Notes under the pieces: generated by a model
Database searches by the model: none
What the model was told of the DNA's origin: nothing
Seen by the model: only the letters and a program-made list of their open reading frames with translations
Program-made: the position numbers and the translations under genes
DNA from: Verrucomicrobiales bacterium
GTDB lineage: Bacteria; Verrucomicrobiota; Verrucomicrobiia; Verrucomicrobiales; V1-33
DNA: 64,000 nt
Reading direction: 5' to 3'
Assembly: GCA_018003315.1 (NCBI GenBank)
Contig: JAGNEJ010000004.1
Location: 56,949-120,948, forward strand
In this document: positions 1-8,344 of the stretch, piece after piece
How the letters are laid out: every line of letters begins with the position of its first letter
How positions within the stretch are numbered: the first letter of the stretch is position 1

Positions 1-1210
1 TGGGAAACTCTCTATTCCATTCCCGCTTTTCCTGCGGCACTCCCAGCCACCAGCGTCCGTCATCATCCGTGGCGTCCGGAGGTCCTGCCGCCAATGCCAC
101 CGCCAGAGTCCCGTCCGGCCAGAACCGACGCCCATATTGCGAGCCTCCCAATTTTCCTTCGGGAGACAGCCGGCGCAGCCAGTGCGGCATGCAGTCACCA
201 AGCCATGAATAGCCCGCCTCCACATCGAAATAGACGGCATCCACCTCGCCTATCCCTCCGCCGGTCCCATGCACCATCAGCTTCTCCGCCACTCCAGCCT
301 CATCTATCGCCTTCGCCGCGTTTCCGGCGGTGCTCATCACCCGCCCAAGTTTCCCACGCAGCCATTTTCGATCCGCTGCCACCAACTCGTCCCCGCTGGG
401 CACTGCCAGCCGCCAGTGGTCGAGCCAGATCGCCTCTCCGGCCCCCGTTACTGCTTCCGGAATCTGTTTCTTCGGGTAGGCGCCCAGCCAAGCCACCCGC
501 TTCGGTCCGGGCCACGGTTCGGGCATCCGCACCTTCGGAAAATCCGCTGGCAGGTCGCCCATACCCCATTTTCGCGATTTGCGCCCCAGCCAGTTCACCA
601 CCGTAGGCCCCAGATGCAGCACCGTAAAGGGCAGGTGCTTCCGCTTCTGCTCCGCAAAGCTCAGCGCAAACGCCGTGTCGTCATGCACCTTCTCGCTCCG
701 CGGCCCCTCGATCACCGGATACCGGTTCGGTTCCGTCCCGTTGTGGAAAAGCTGAAAATACCCCCAAATCCCCGTCGTCCGCTCGCAATGCGCCTCCCAT
801 GGCTCATGCGCCAGCGCCCTCTCCAGCTCCTGCGGCGTCAGCACTATCTTCCGCCCAGCCACCCCATACAAACACCCCGCCTCCAGCCCCTGCCCCTCCA
901 GCCGCTCCCGAAAATCCGCAGGCAGGATAATGTCGGCGTCCAGAAGCAGGAGCCAGCCCGCTGCTGTTTTTTCCAGAAGAGCATTGATCGTTCGGGCTTT
1001 GTGGAACCTCATGTCAGTTTCACCTTCATCAGTTTCAGGCGTAGCCACAAAGATCAACCCAAGGGCCGCGCAGACTTCGGCCGTGAAAATGTCTTTCTCA
1101 ATAGAGCCGATTTGCCACTCCGTAAACGACGCCAGTTGCCCTGAAGCCGTGACCAGGAGAAGGTCAGCATATTCTATGGATACGGTTGCAGCCGAAAATT
1201 CAAATCCCAT
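1..1210 (-). CDS. Glycosyltransferase (GT2-like) fused to a methyltransferase-like domain, 3' end cut by window edge
   Basis: A frame with no stop runs from an ATG at 1210 off the left edge (at least 403 residues). Residues about 65-230 look like a family 2 glycosyltransferase: KARTINALLEK, then WLLLLDADIILP carrying the DxD-type metal and nucleotide-sugar site, then GYFQLF and a VHDDTAF segment. After a Pro-rich linker (about residue 230) the C-terminal part contains VDAVYFDVEAGYSW, then WLRRLSPEGKLGGSQYG, which resembles the acidic strand and late GG loop of class I SAM methyltransferases (Methyltransf_24 type). The GT call rests on the DAD motif and context; the methyltransferase call is inference. 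The ATG is the first after an in-frame TGA, which is the stop of the upstream gene only 15 nt away, so the two are probably co-transcribed. Likely role: surface glycan synthesis. Confidence 0.75.
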   Translation of the reverse strand, partial: MGFEFSAATVSIEYADLLLVTASGQLASFTEWQIGSIEKDIFTAEVCAALGLIFVATPETDEGETDMRFHKARTINALLEKTAAGWLLLLDADIILPADFRERLEGQGLEAGCLYGVAGRKIVLTPQELERALAHEPWEAHCERTTGIWGYFQLFHNGTEPNRYPVIEGPRSEKVHDDTAFALSFAEQKRKHLPFTVLHLGPTVVNWLGRKSRKWGMGDLPADFPKVRMPEPWPGPKRVAWLGAYPKKQIPEAVTGAGEAIWLDHWRLAVPSGDELVAADRKWLRGKLGRVMSTAGNAAKAIDEAGVAEKLMVHGTGGGIGEVDAVYFDVEAGYSWLGDCMPHWLRRLSPEGKLGGSQYGRRFWPDGTLAVALAAGPPDATDDDGRWWLGVPQEKREWNREFP

Positions 1211-1225
1211 GCGCGGCGTTTCAAA

Positions 1226-2053
1226 TCACTTCTTCGAGCTTGGAACATCCTGAACGGAGAGCAAGGCTGCAAACGGCAATGGCATCTCTGAAGCTCCGTA
1301 TTCGGCCTCGCTCACAACCTCCCCTGATGCTTCATCGGTTACTTTGAATCCATATCCACCTATCCTGTCGGCGGTGGAACCCAGGTTGTGGTTGTTAACC
1401 CAAAAAGTGATGCCGTAGCGGCCAAACCACGCCCAGCCATTGATGTAGCGCTCAGAAATTTTTGGATTCCCTAAGGAGTACATGCTAAGCTTGTGGTGTT
1501 CGAACAGAGCTCGCCCACGCTCCGCGTCGAGAGAAGTTTGGTAGATTTCCAGAAACTCCCTAACGACGGCTCCAGCGTGCCTCCCATCTCCGGGCGGCAG
1601 GTAGAAAATCGATTTTTCGCCCGTAGGATCATTTAAAACTTGAAGCCGTCGCCGCATCACCTGCAACTCTCGGTTGTACAAATCTTCCAATTTATGCGTG
1701 AGTTGTTTACGTTCTTGAGGCGTGATCTCAAGCAGTTCAGCATAATAGTCATCAATAAAAAATACGCGTCTTCCGTTTCTCTCGCCAATTCCATAAAATC
1801 CAAGATTCACGCCGTCGGCAATGGCAGTTTTTAATTTCTCGCGATAGTATGCTAAACGCTGCGGGTCCTCCACTCGCTCGGCTACGGAAGTCTTTGCGGC
1901 ACCATTCGTTGCTCGCATGTCTGGCTTCCCCTGCGTGAATGCCGGAGATGGGCGACGCTGCTGAAGCCATTGCCAAGCAAAAAACGACGCCACGGCCACG
2001 ACGACGCCAGCCAGAATGGCAAACCGCCGACCTCTCGGTTGCCGCGCACTCAT
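1226..2053 (-). CDS. Membrane-anchored hypothetical protein, translationally coupled to the Tat protein upstream
   Basis: I do not recognise this 275-residue protein. It begins MSARQPRGRR, followed by one hydrophobic segment (about residues 11-28, AILAGVVVAVASFFAWQW), a Pro/Ala linker and a soluble domain with many charged helices (about residues 60-180) and an aromatic-rich C-terminus. It should sit in the inner membrane with most of the chain outside. The start at 2053 is chosen because its ATG overlaps the TGA of the preceding gene as ATGA (2053-2050), the classic coupling arrangement; a start 7 codons earlier is possible. It is the middle gene of a minus-strand run: Tat protein, this gene, glycosyltransferase fusion. 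Confidence 0.7.
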   Translation of the reverse strand: MSARQPRGRRFAILAGVVVAVASFFAWQWLQQRRPSPAFTQGKPDMRATNGAAKTSVAERVEDPQRLAYYREKLKTAIADGVNLGFYGIGERNGRRVFFIDDYYAELLEITPQERKQLTHKLEDLYNRELQVMRRRLQVLNDPTGEKSIFYLPPGDGRHAGAVVREFLEIYQTSLDAERGRALFEHHKLSMYSLGNPKISERYINGWAWFGRYGITFWVNNHNLGSTADRIGGYGFKVTDEASGEVVSEAEYGASEMPLPFAALLSVQDVPSSKK

Positions 2054-4872
2054 GGTGGCGGAGGCGCTGGCCACCAGAATTCACTGGTCTCGGCCAATTG
2101 ATTCTGGGCGTAGTTGTTGCTGCTTTCAAAGCGCATGGAAACCATGGCCGTGACGAACTTCGGAGCGTGTAATCGGAAATGGTCTGTCGGCTCAATCCAC
2201 TTGTTTTGCGCCTCATGGCGCCAAATCACCTCAGGGAAATCCTTGCTTGCATAATGGTTAATCGTTCCCGTATTTCCGCGATGCTCTGCATCCGGTATCT
2301 TGGATTGGTCCTGCTCAGTCAGGCATCCGGAAAAGTAATCGAATTCTCCCGGTCCGGTCAGGTTGCTGCTGGCAGCCATTGCGTTCTTCGGCGGCTCGAG
2401 TAGTCCCTTTTGTAGGTCAACCTCGCCAAGGTAGTCTTGCGGGTCCTTTATTCGTCTTGATGGGGTAATGACCCCAAGGGACAGGATTTTTCGCAGTTTG
2501 CTGCCGACGCTTACTTGCCCAACTCCAAGCGATGCCCCGGCTCCTGCGAAATCGGCAGTGATGCGATCGCTCGAATCCCCAGAAACCCATGCACCGTATC
2601 CGAAAACGCTCAGCCATAGTTCCTTGTAGCCTCGATCCGGATGAACCCAATTACGCAAAATGACTCCCGCAGCGCCGCCGGCCAAGCCGTTGTTCGATCC
2701 GTCGGTCTGAACCCTGTTCTTTCGGGAGTATACGTGTGTCCCGATTGTTATTAAGTTCAATTTTCCAGTACCATCGGCGACCTCGATTTCATAGTTCTGC
2801 AGAAGATAGTTCTGCTCATCGCGGGATGGGCGGTTGCAGTTTTCTATGCACGTAATCCAAAGTTTTTTATAGTAGCGGTCGTTGATGGCCACGTTGCAAA
2901 CTGGATTTCCTGCGTTCACCAGTTCCATACGCTTTGCCCACGACTGTTCGATTTCCGCGCGGTGTGCAGGGATCAGATTGTCGAGATCAGTGCTAATATC
3001 TGTATGGTTCCCGCCACTCTGGTAAGTTCTGATGGTGACACGCCGTTTGCCAGTCTGGTCAACGCTAAGGTTGACAATATCTCCTTGCCTGGAGTGACCA
3101 TTGTTTGCTTGCCAATGCGGATGACCGATTCCTTGGATCGGCCGAAATTCATAGAAGCCTTTTGTGGCCTGTTTGTAAAGCTGCTCAAGGTGTTTTGGCG
3201 AAAAGAGAATTGCGTGGGTATTCAGAGAGGACCGGTCGTCCTCCCTAGGCAAAAACAATTCCGAGGGGTCTTCCAGCGGACCGATTTCCATCTTATGAAT
3301 CACATCGCGGAGTTCAGCCAAGCTCTCGGTTTCTTCCGATGAGAGCGCTTTTTTTCGAAGCAAGACGTTGATTTCCTTCACCTTGTCTCTGTACGCTTGC
3401 AGATCATTCGGAAGATTGTCGAAGAACCATTTGCCCCTTGGCCACTCCATTTTCCCATGTGTGGCGGCCAGGAATGCCTCCGCGCCCTCTCCGTTCCGCG
3501 GGGTTGTAGCATACGCGATTGGTTTTGAACATTGCTTGAGGCGAAATTCATGGGGCGTTGTTGGGGTCGGAACTGCCGCCGGAGTATCCGAAAAGCCATC
3601 CACAGCGGCACTGTCAGCAGGATTTTGGTACTTCCACCCTTGGGTCAACACGTCATAGGTTCCAACGATTTCCACCAAGTCGCCTGGTTCATACTCAGAC
3701 TCGGCCTCCACCGGGGCAATGGCATCCCTCCAGGAAGGGAGTCCCGGCGTTGCAGCGCTCAGGTAGAGGCCTTTGGATACATTGCGAAAAACCGTCCAAA
3801 AACCAGTAGTCAGTGAAGGCGGTGGAACGGCAGGCCATACTTCATCTGGTGGTGGGGGTAGAGGCAGTTCGGGAAGGATTGGCAACGGAACCTCTGCGCC
3901 CAAACCAACGCCTGCGTAAAAAACCTTCAGATTTGAGCCCGTCGGGGCGAACGACGGCGTGATGGTGAGCAGGCCGGATTCCCGGTCCACCCAAAAATCC
4001 ATCGGCGCGAAAGCATACCCTTCGACGGCAGCTTCCCAGTCGTAAAACGCATCCAGCGGGTTGGCGGGGTTGTTATTGGCATCAAGGACATTGCTGCCCG
4101 GCGCCGGGGCCCAGGCATTGGCGGCGATGGGAGTCCGGCCAGTGATGGGTCCGGGGACGATGAGTTGGTAATAGGCGCCCTGGTGGCGGACGATGTCGCC
4201 CTGCACGTAAGCGGTGGAGTCGTTCCAGTCATTGGCGTCAGGCCCGGTGAAGGCAATTTGGTTCCAGAGGGGCACAAGGCGCTTGACGACCACGCCACCG
4301 ATGCCGGGGTAATCGCCCGCATTGGTATCCAGAGCCACTTGGGGGCCGCTGAGGATGAGATCAAGCCGGCGGGTCCATTCCGGGGCGGTGGGGCTGCGCC
4401 GCCCCACGAAATACCACTGGGACTGCACCGGGTTGTAAAAGCCCATGACGCGAATGTCATCACCGGAATCATAGAGCCCGGCATTGCCGAAGGCGCTCAC
4501 CCCCATCGTCAGTGTCGGAACCGCCGTGGTGTGGGCGCCAATGAATTCGTCCTTGGTGGCATTGTACCAGACACTCCAAAAATCCGAGGTAGGCACTGGA
4601 TTTTGGAAGTAGATGGGAGGCGGCTGGCCCCACTGCCCGAACAATGCCAACGCCAAGCCTTCCGGAAGCGGGCCGTTGCTGCTCAAATACTCTGGTGGAT
4701 CATACGGGTCCACCTGGGTGTAGGCTTCCACTTTGAACCGGTAGGGCTGGGTGGGGGGCGCATCGTAATAGGTTTGCTCGTCCGCATAACTTTCAACCCT
4801 CAAACCATGCAGAGCCACCACGCTACCAACGGTGGCCACGGAAGCCGTTTTCATAAAATCCCTCCGCGTCAT
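2050..4872 (-). CDS. Tat-exported large protein of unknown function with CBM5/12-like segment
   Basis: A 940-residue protein opening with a twin-arginine signal (MTRRDFMKTASVATVGSVVA), so it is probably folded in the cytoplasm, perhaps with a cofactor, before export. Around residues 218-255 a W-N-x4-Y-x2-GD-x-V-x3-G-x-YY pattern matches the fold signature of small carbohydrate-binding modules (CBM5/12), and a second Y-x-PGD-V segment lies near residue 395. A proline-rich stretch (about 335-355) separates this half from a C-terminal domain (about 560-930) containing several His and Cys residues (HPHW, NHTDI, CIENCNRP), a plausible metal or redox site. No family is recognised for the whole chain. 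It heads a three-gene minus-strand run ending in a glycosyltransferase, which suggests an extracellular glycan role; this is inference. Confidence 0.72.
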   Translation of the reverse strand: MTRRDFMKTASVATVGSVVALHGLRVESYADEQTYYDAPPTQPYRFKVEAYTQVDPYDPPEYLSSNGPLPEGLALALFGQWGQPPPIYFQNPVPTSDFWSVWYNATKDEFIGAHTTAVPTLTMGVSAFGNAGLYDSGDDIRVMGFYNPVQSQWYFVGRRSPTAPEWTRRLDLILSGPQVALDTNAGDYPGIGGVVVKRLVPLWNQIAFTGPDANDWNDSTAYVQGDIVRHQGAYYQLIVPGPITGRTPIAANAWAPAPGSNVLDANNNPANPLDAFYDWEAAVEGYAFAPMDFWVDRESGLLTITPSFAPTGSNLKVFYAGVGLGAEVPLPILPELPLPPPPDEVWPAVPPPSLTTGFWTVFRNVSKGLYLSAATPGLPSWRDAIAPVEAESEYEPGDLVEIVGTYDVLTQGWKYQNPADSAAVDGFSDTPAAVPTPTTPHEFRLKQCSKPIAYATTPRNGEGAEAFLAATHGKMEWPRGKWFFDNLPNDLQAYRDKVKEINVLLRKKALSSEETESLAELRDVIHKMEIGPLEDPSELFLPREDDRSSLNTHAILFSPKHLEQLYKQATKGFYEFRPIQGIGHPHWQANNGHSRQGDIVNLSVDQTGKRRVTIRTYQSGGNHTDISTDLDNLIPAHRAEIEQSWAKRMELVNAGNPVCNVAINDRYYKKLWITCIENCNRPSRDEQNYLLQNYEIEVADGTGKLNLITIGTHVYSRKNRVQTDGSNNGLAGGAAGVILRNWVHPDRGYKELWLSVFGYGAWVSGDSSDRITADFAGAGASLGVGQVSVGSKLRKILSLGVITPSRRIKDPQDYLGEVDLQKGLLEPPKNAMAASSNLTGPGEFDYFSGCLTEQDQSKIPDAEHRGNTGTINHYASKDFPEVIWRHEAQNKWIEPTDHFRLHAPKFVTAMVSMRFESSNNYAQNQLAETSEFWWPAPPPP

Positions 4873-5138
4873 CGGTCGTTCCCAAAACGGGACATCAACT
4901 GCTATGGAAGTTGGGGGGGGGTACGGAGGTTGTGGAAATTTGGACTGGGTTCATTTCCTCCATGGCGTGCAACGTGGTGTGGTCGGTGGTTAGCGCGATG
5001 GAAGAATGCATCCTTATCCTGACAAAAGCAAGGGGAAAACAGTGGATGGGATTTTTGCGGGCGGAATGAGGGGAACGGGCTGCACAGAAGGCGCTTTTTC
5101 TGGCGCTGGAGGCGGAACCCCGTTAGAAGTGCCGGGAG
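4873..5138. other. Divergent intergenic region with G9 tract and one CCTGACAA octamer
   Basis: This 266-nt spacer separates two genes transcribed away from each other, so it should hold both promoters. It contains a run of nine G (4913-4921) and one copy of the over-represented octamer CCTGACAA at 5018-5025. No convincing sigma-70-like promoter pair was found. Confidence 0.5.
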
Positions 5139-5933
5139 ATGCGGGACGTTTTGCTCTACACGATTGCTTTCGATCCACCCGGGATGCGGGTGCAGGCAGG
5201 AATGGCCCGGCTGCTGGTCGAGAGCCTGCGGACAGCGGGATATGCGGGCGGTATTCTCCTGTTCCGGAACGGTGCGCCGGTGTTTGCGCACCGACAGTGG
5301 GAACTGGAGGAGCGGGAAATCCACACCCGAAACCTGACGGGATTGGATCTGGCGGAATGCGGTTGCCGCTTCAAATACGAAGCAGCCGCGAAACTCACGG
5401 ATGCAGCAAATTACCGCCGCATCGTGTATCTGGATGCGGACATGCTGGCGCTGCGCGATCCTGAGGCACTCTGGAGCAGCGACGAGGACATTCTGTGGAT
5501 GGGAGAGCCGGAATCCAGCCTGCAAGGCCGGTCCTGCCAAGGCCACCTCACGGAGGAGGACCTGAAGCGCCATCCGGATCGACAGGCTGCCAACAGCGGG
5601 ACATGGAGTGTCCGGGGAGAGCGCTTTTGCGAAGTGATGGCGGAGGTGCTCAGGATTCTCGATTCGCCGCGGGTGGGAAGCAAGTCTTGGGGGGACCAAC
5701 CGGCGTGGAACAAAGCCCTGCTCAGCTCCAAATTCTCAACCCGCCAGTTGCCGCCGGATTTGGTCGGATTTCCCGCCGCCTTTTCTCCGCACTACGGAAA
5801 CTACCGCCAGTCTGCACTGCTCCATTTTCTGGGACTGCCGCCGGAGCAAAAGCTCCCCTTGATGCTAGGGCACTGGGCAGCGCATCGCTTCCGCGGGAAG
5901 ACAGCGCTGCTCATGGATTTGCTCGATTTCTGA
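5139..5933 (+). CDS. GT8-like nucleotide-sugar glycosyltransferase (first of a tandem pair)
   Basis: A 264-residue cytoplasmic enzyme with the plan of GT8/nucleotide-diphospho-sugar transferases. It starts VLLYTIAFDPPG, typical of the first strand of the GT-A fold, has a central IVYLDADMLALRDP motif (about residues 105-118) with the DxD metal site intact, and a C-terminal WGDQPAWNKALL followed by a conserved LLHFLG close to the end, where GT8 enzymes place the third metal ligand His. The first ATG after the divergent spacer is used. The next gene, 11 nt downstream, is a clear paralogue, so this is a tandem duplication. Probable role: adding a sugar to a surface glycan; donor and acceptor cannot be told from sequence. 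Confidence 0.8.
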   Translation: MRDVLLYTIAFDPPGMRVQAGMARLLVESLRTAGYAGGILLFRNGAPVFAHRQWELEEREIHTRNLTGLDLAECGCRFKYEAAAKLTDAANYRRIVYLDADMLALRDPEALWSSDEDILWMGEPESSLQGRSCQGHLTEEDLKRHPDRQAANSGTWSVRGERFCEVMAEVLRILDSPRVGSKSWGDQPAWNKALLSSKFSTRQLPPDLVGFPAAFSPHYGNYRQSALLHFLGLPPEQKLPLMLGHWAAHRFRGKTALLMDLLDF

Positions 5934-5944
5934 AGCCGACCAGC

Positions 5945-6730
5945 ATGGATTTGCTCTACACCATCGCCCTGGATGAACCCGGCAGCACCCTCCAGCGGGG
6001 TCTGGCGAAAGTGCTGATCGGCTCGGTGCTGCGGACGGGATTTTCGGGGGATGTTCTGGTTTTCGGCAACTGGGAGTTGCCACTTTACCAAATACCTCGA
6101 AAGGCCGTGACCGAAATCAACATCGACACCGGCGATCTGCGCGGCAGCGATCTTTTCCTGCTAGCGAACAAGCTGAAATACGGGGCGAGGGATTTCATTG
6201 AAGCTCCCGAACGCTACCGCACCATCCTGTATGTGGACAATGACTGTCTGGCCCTGAAAAACCTCGAAGATCTTTGCGGCTGGCGGGAAGACATCTGCTG
6301 GGTGGCGGAGCCGGGGACAAAACTGTCAGGCTGGCAGTTCCGGGGTTATTTGACAGAGGACGAAATGACTGCATCGCAACGGCCCGGAGCCAATGCCGGA
6401 ACGTTTGGGATTCGGGGCGAAAAATTCGTGGAGGTGACTGGGGAGGTGCTCACAATCTGGTCGCAGCCTCCGGTGCTGGAAGGAGAAATCTGGGGAGACC
6501 AGCCGGCGTGGAACAAGCTTCTTGTGGGTGGAGGTTTCTCCCTGCTGCGTTATCCGGACGAAGCAGTGAATTTCCCCCTTCTGCATCATCCGAACTGGCA
6601 CGAGTATCGCAAAGCCACACTGCTGCATTTCTGCGGCCACTCCCAGAGGGCAAAAACAGAACTGCAGTTCGCAATTTTCGTCAGTCAATTCTTCGGTGAA
6701 GCGGCCGAAGCGCTGCTGACGGCGCTGTAG
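5945..6730 (+). CDS. GT8-like glycosyltransferase (second of a tandem pair, DND variant)
   Basis: A 261-residue paralogue of the preceding gene with the same layout: LLYTIALDEPGS at the N-terminus, an acidic motif ILYVDNDCLALKNL (about residues 94-107), WGDQPAWNKLL and a C-terminal LLHFCGHS. The DxD motif here is D-N-D rather than D-A-D, still compatible with metal binding but a sign of divergence after duplication. The open frame extends much further upstream, inside the first gene, but that part is only an overlapping frame; the ATG at 5945 aligns with the start of the paralogue and lies 11 nt after its stop. The pair probably forms one transcript and may add successive sugars to the same glycan. 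Confidence 0.8.
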   Translation: MDLLYTIALDEPGSTLQRGLAKVLIGSVLRTGFSGDVLVFGNWELPLYQIPRKAVTEINIDTGDLRGSDLFLLANKLKYGARDFIEAPERYRTILYVDNDCLALKNLEDLCGWREDICWVAEPGTKLSGWQFRGYLTEDEMTASQRPGANAGTFGIRGEKFVEVTGEVLTIWSQPPVLEGEIWGDQPAWNKLLVGGGFSLLRYPDEAVNFPLLHHPNWHEYRKATLLHFCGHSQRAKTELQFAIFVSQFFGEAAEALLTAL

Positions 6731-6778
6731 CAGGAAGGCGGGCTCATTCAAATGCAATCCTGGCCCGGTTGGATTCGT

Positions 6779-7087
6779 CTATCCTGCCTGCACTTGGGCA
6801 GTCTGTGAGTCCATCACTTCCAAAATCACTTTTTCAAATTCGGCGGCCATGGCATCTGCGGAAAATTTCTCCAAGACGGTTTTGCGACCGGTTTTTGCCA
6901 ACTCGGCCGCCCGTGCCGGATTTTGCAAAAGTTCCGCCAGACAGGACGTGAGCGATTCCAAATCCTCCGGCTGGCACAGCAGACCGCCGCGAGTGGCCCG
7001 AACGATTTCACCCAGCCCGGCGTGATCCGGCTCCACAACGGGCACTCCACAGGCCAATGCTTCAATGACGTAGGTTCTCCGCTGATT
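6779..7087 (-). pseudogene. C-terminal remnant of a GT4 glycosyltransferase
   Basis: About 100 codons match only the end of a GT4 (GT-B fold) enzyme: YVIEALACGVPVV, the donor-binding E-x7-E region, runs straight into a GGLLCQPEDLESL helix and a normal C-terminus. The homology begins abruptly near position 7072, with an in-frame TGA at 7088-7090 and no start codon that would give a functional protein; the roughly 250 N-terminal residues expected of the family are absent. Upstream lie palindromic repeats instead of coding sequence. A deletion or rearrangement at the repeat border is the likely cause. It is oriented towards the tandem glycosyltransferases, so it may be a relic of the same glycan locus. 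Confidence 0.7.
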
Positions 7088-7143
7088 TCAGTGGCTTGGA
7101 AAAGTCAAGGAATTGCTGGCAAGGGGAGGCGACCGGCGGTGAA

Positions 7144-7201
7144 GTAGAGCCTGTCCCAGGGGCCTCAAGGCAAGGCTGGAGGCCCCTGGGACAGGCTCTA
7201 C
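7144..7201. repeat. Perfect 22-bp inverted repeat with 14-nt loop
   Basis: Positions 7144-7165 and 7180-7201 are exact reverse complements (22 bp, rich in G and C, beginning GTAGAGCCTGTCCC), separated by 14 nt. Single-stranded or transcribed, this would fold into a very stable hairpin. It lies directly upstream of the broken GT4 gene and 340 nt from the amidase stop. There is no T-run on either side, so it is more like a REP-type mobile palindrome than a simple terminator. Confidence 0.85.
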
Positions 7202-7244
7202 CTAACGCCACGCTCCAGTGTCATTTTTGCAATTGATTAGCGCT

Positions 7245-7450
7245 CATGCGTCCGGTGGTATTTCGGGCCTTCAGCCCTCCTCATCATTTGGTTATGGCAA
7301 CCCGGGGCGTTGCCCCGGGCTGAAATGCCCAGCGCCTTTGGCTCTGCATTTGGGGCTGGGGGCTGAAAGCACGAAACAAGCCAGCCCGGGGCAACGCCCC
7401 GGGATTGTGTCCGTTCGTGATTCTGAGCACTGTAGGTGCGAAATAACAGG
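7245..7450. repeat. REP-like palindromic element with a 21-bp long-range inverted repeat
   Basis: The element carries 7301-7321 (itself almost palindromic, CCCGGGGC/GCCCCGGG) and its exact reverse complement at 7383-7403, enclosing about 61 nt with a further small GCC/GGC palindrome (AGCGCCTTTGGC). A third imperfect palindrome (GGGCCTTCAGCCC) lies at about 7265-7277. Open frames across it translate to low-complexity SPGQRPG-type peptides and are not genes. I recall similar elements as common intergenic repeats in Planctomycetes and Verrucomicrobia; that comparison is from memory. Confidence 0.75.
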
Positions 7451-7536
7451 TGCAGTGCGGATCCCACACTGTCGTCAGCAAAAACCCAAAAGCGTGAATC
7501 AATTACTCATTTTTTGCTGAGGCAATACGGTGGAAT

Positions 7537-8148
7537 TCAACTGCGGCGATAGCGCAGGATGGCGTCGCCGATGGCTTCGGCCAGCCGCTGGCGGTATTTC
7601 GGGTCCAGGCAGCGCTGCAGATCCCTTTTGGTGGAAATGAATCCGCCCTCGACGATGACGGCGGGCCGTGAACACGAGCGCAGCACCTTGTAGCGCGCAA
7701 ATTTCACCCCCCGGTTCACGGTGCCCAAACCGGCGGCAACGCTTTGCTGGATGGCCGCGGCCAGCGGATAGCCGTCCTGGCTGTAGTACCAGGTTTCGGT
7801 CCCGGTGGGGCCGGAATAATTCACCATGTTAAAATGCACCGAAACGAGGATCGAATTGCGGGTTCGGTTGGCAACGGCCGCCCGGTCTTCCAGCGACAAA
7901 AAGACATCGGTCTGCCGCGTCATCGCGGTGCTGATGCCCCGGTCCTGCAGGAAGCGGTCCAGCCGCCGGGCCACATCCAGGGCGAGGTGTTTTTCGTAGA
8001 TGTATCCGATGCGCGCGCCGTTGTCATGGCCGCCGTGACCGGCATCGATGACCACTTTGCTGAAGCGCGCGGCGCTCGCCGGACCAGCGGTCACGAGGCT
8101 CCAGAGGATGGCGGCAGGCAGCAGTCTGATAAGAAATCGCAGAAACAT
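7537..8148 (-). CDS. N-acetylmuramoyl-L-alanine amidase (Amidase_3), exported
   Basis: This 203-residue zinc amidase should cleave the bond between N-acetylmuramic acid and L-alanine in peptidoglycan, in the periplasm. A signal peptide (residues 1-27, ending ASA-A) is followed by the catalytic domain. The expected zinc ligands are present: H38 in VVIDAGHGG, E52 in the YEKHLALD helix and H105 in SVHFN, with the catalytic glutamate at E167 in VIVEGGF. The start at 8148 is chosen because it places the signal peptide at the N-terminus; the frame is open 43 codons further but that part is Arg-rich and unlike an export signal. No SPOR or LysM domain is attached, so this is a minimal version of the family. 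Confidence 0.9.
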   Translation of the reverse strand: MFLRFLIRLLPAAILWSLVTAGPASAARFSKVVIDAGHGGHDNGARIGYIYEKHLALDVARRLDRFLQDRGISTAMTRQTDVFLSLEDRAAVANRTRNSILVSVHFNMVNYSGPTGTETWYYSQDGYPLAAAIQQSVAAGLGTVNRGVKFARYKVLRSCSRPAVIVEGGFISTKRDLQRCLDPKYRQRLAEAIGDAILRYRRS

Positions 8149-8344
8149 CGGCAGCGGCGGGAGCAACGGTTGGCGCAGACTTTGCGCGACGGCCTCGCGG
8201 ATGACAAATCGTTTCTGCTCCGCTGTGCGCCCCCCGCGCAGGCGGAGGAAAATTTTTTGTTTTCCAGTGCTTGCCAAAAATTGTCCGATTCGAGTATGTT
8301 TCCGCCTTCACTTCCAACCACCACCCAATCACCCCGATTCCAAC

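Noticed and set aside
4913..4921. G9 tract as a phase-variation switch
   Set aside because: It lies in a divergent spacer without a visible promoter overlap. One homopolymer in a GC-rich genome is not enough evidence, and it could be a sequencing artefact.
7218..7520. Small open frames with SPGQRPG-like peptides
   Set aside because: They come from translating a palindromic repeat and are not protein-coding.
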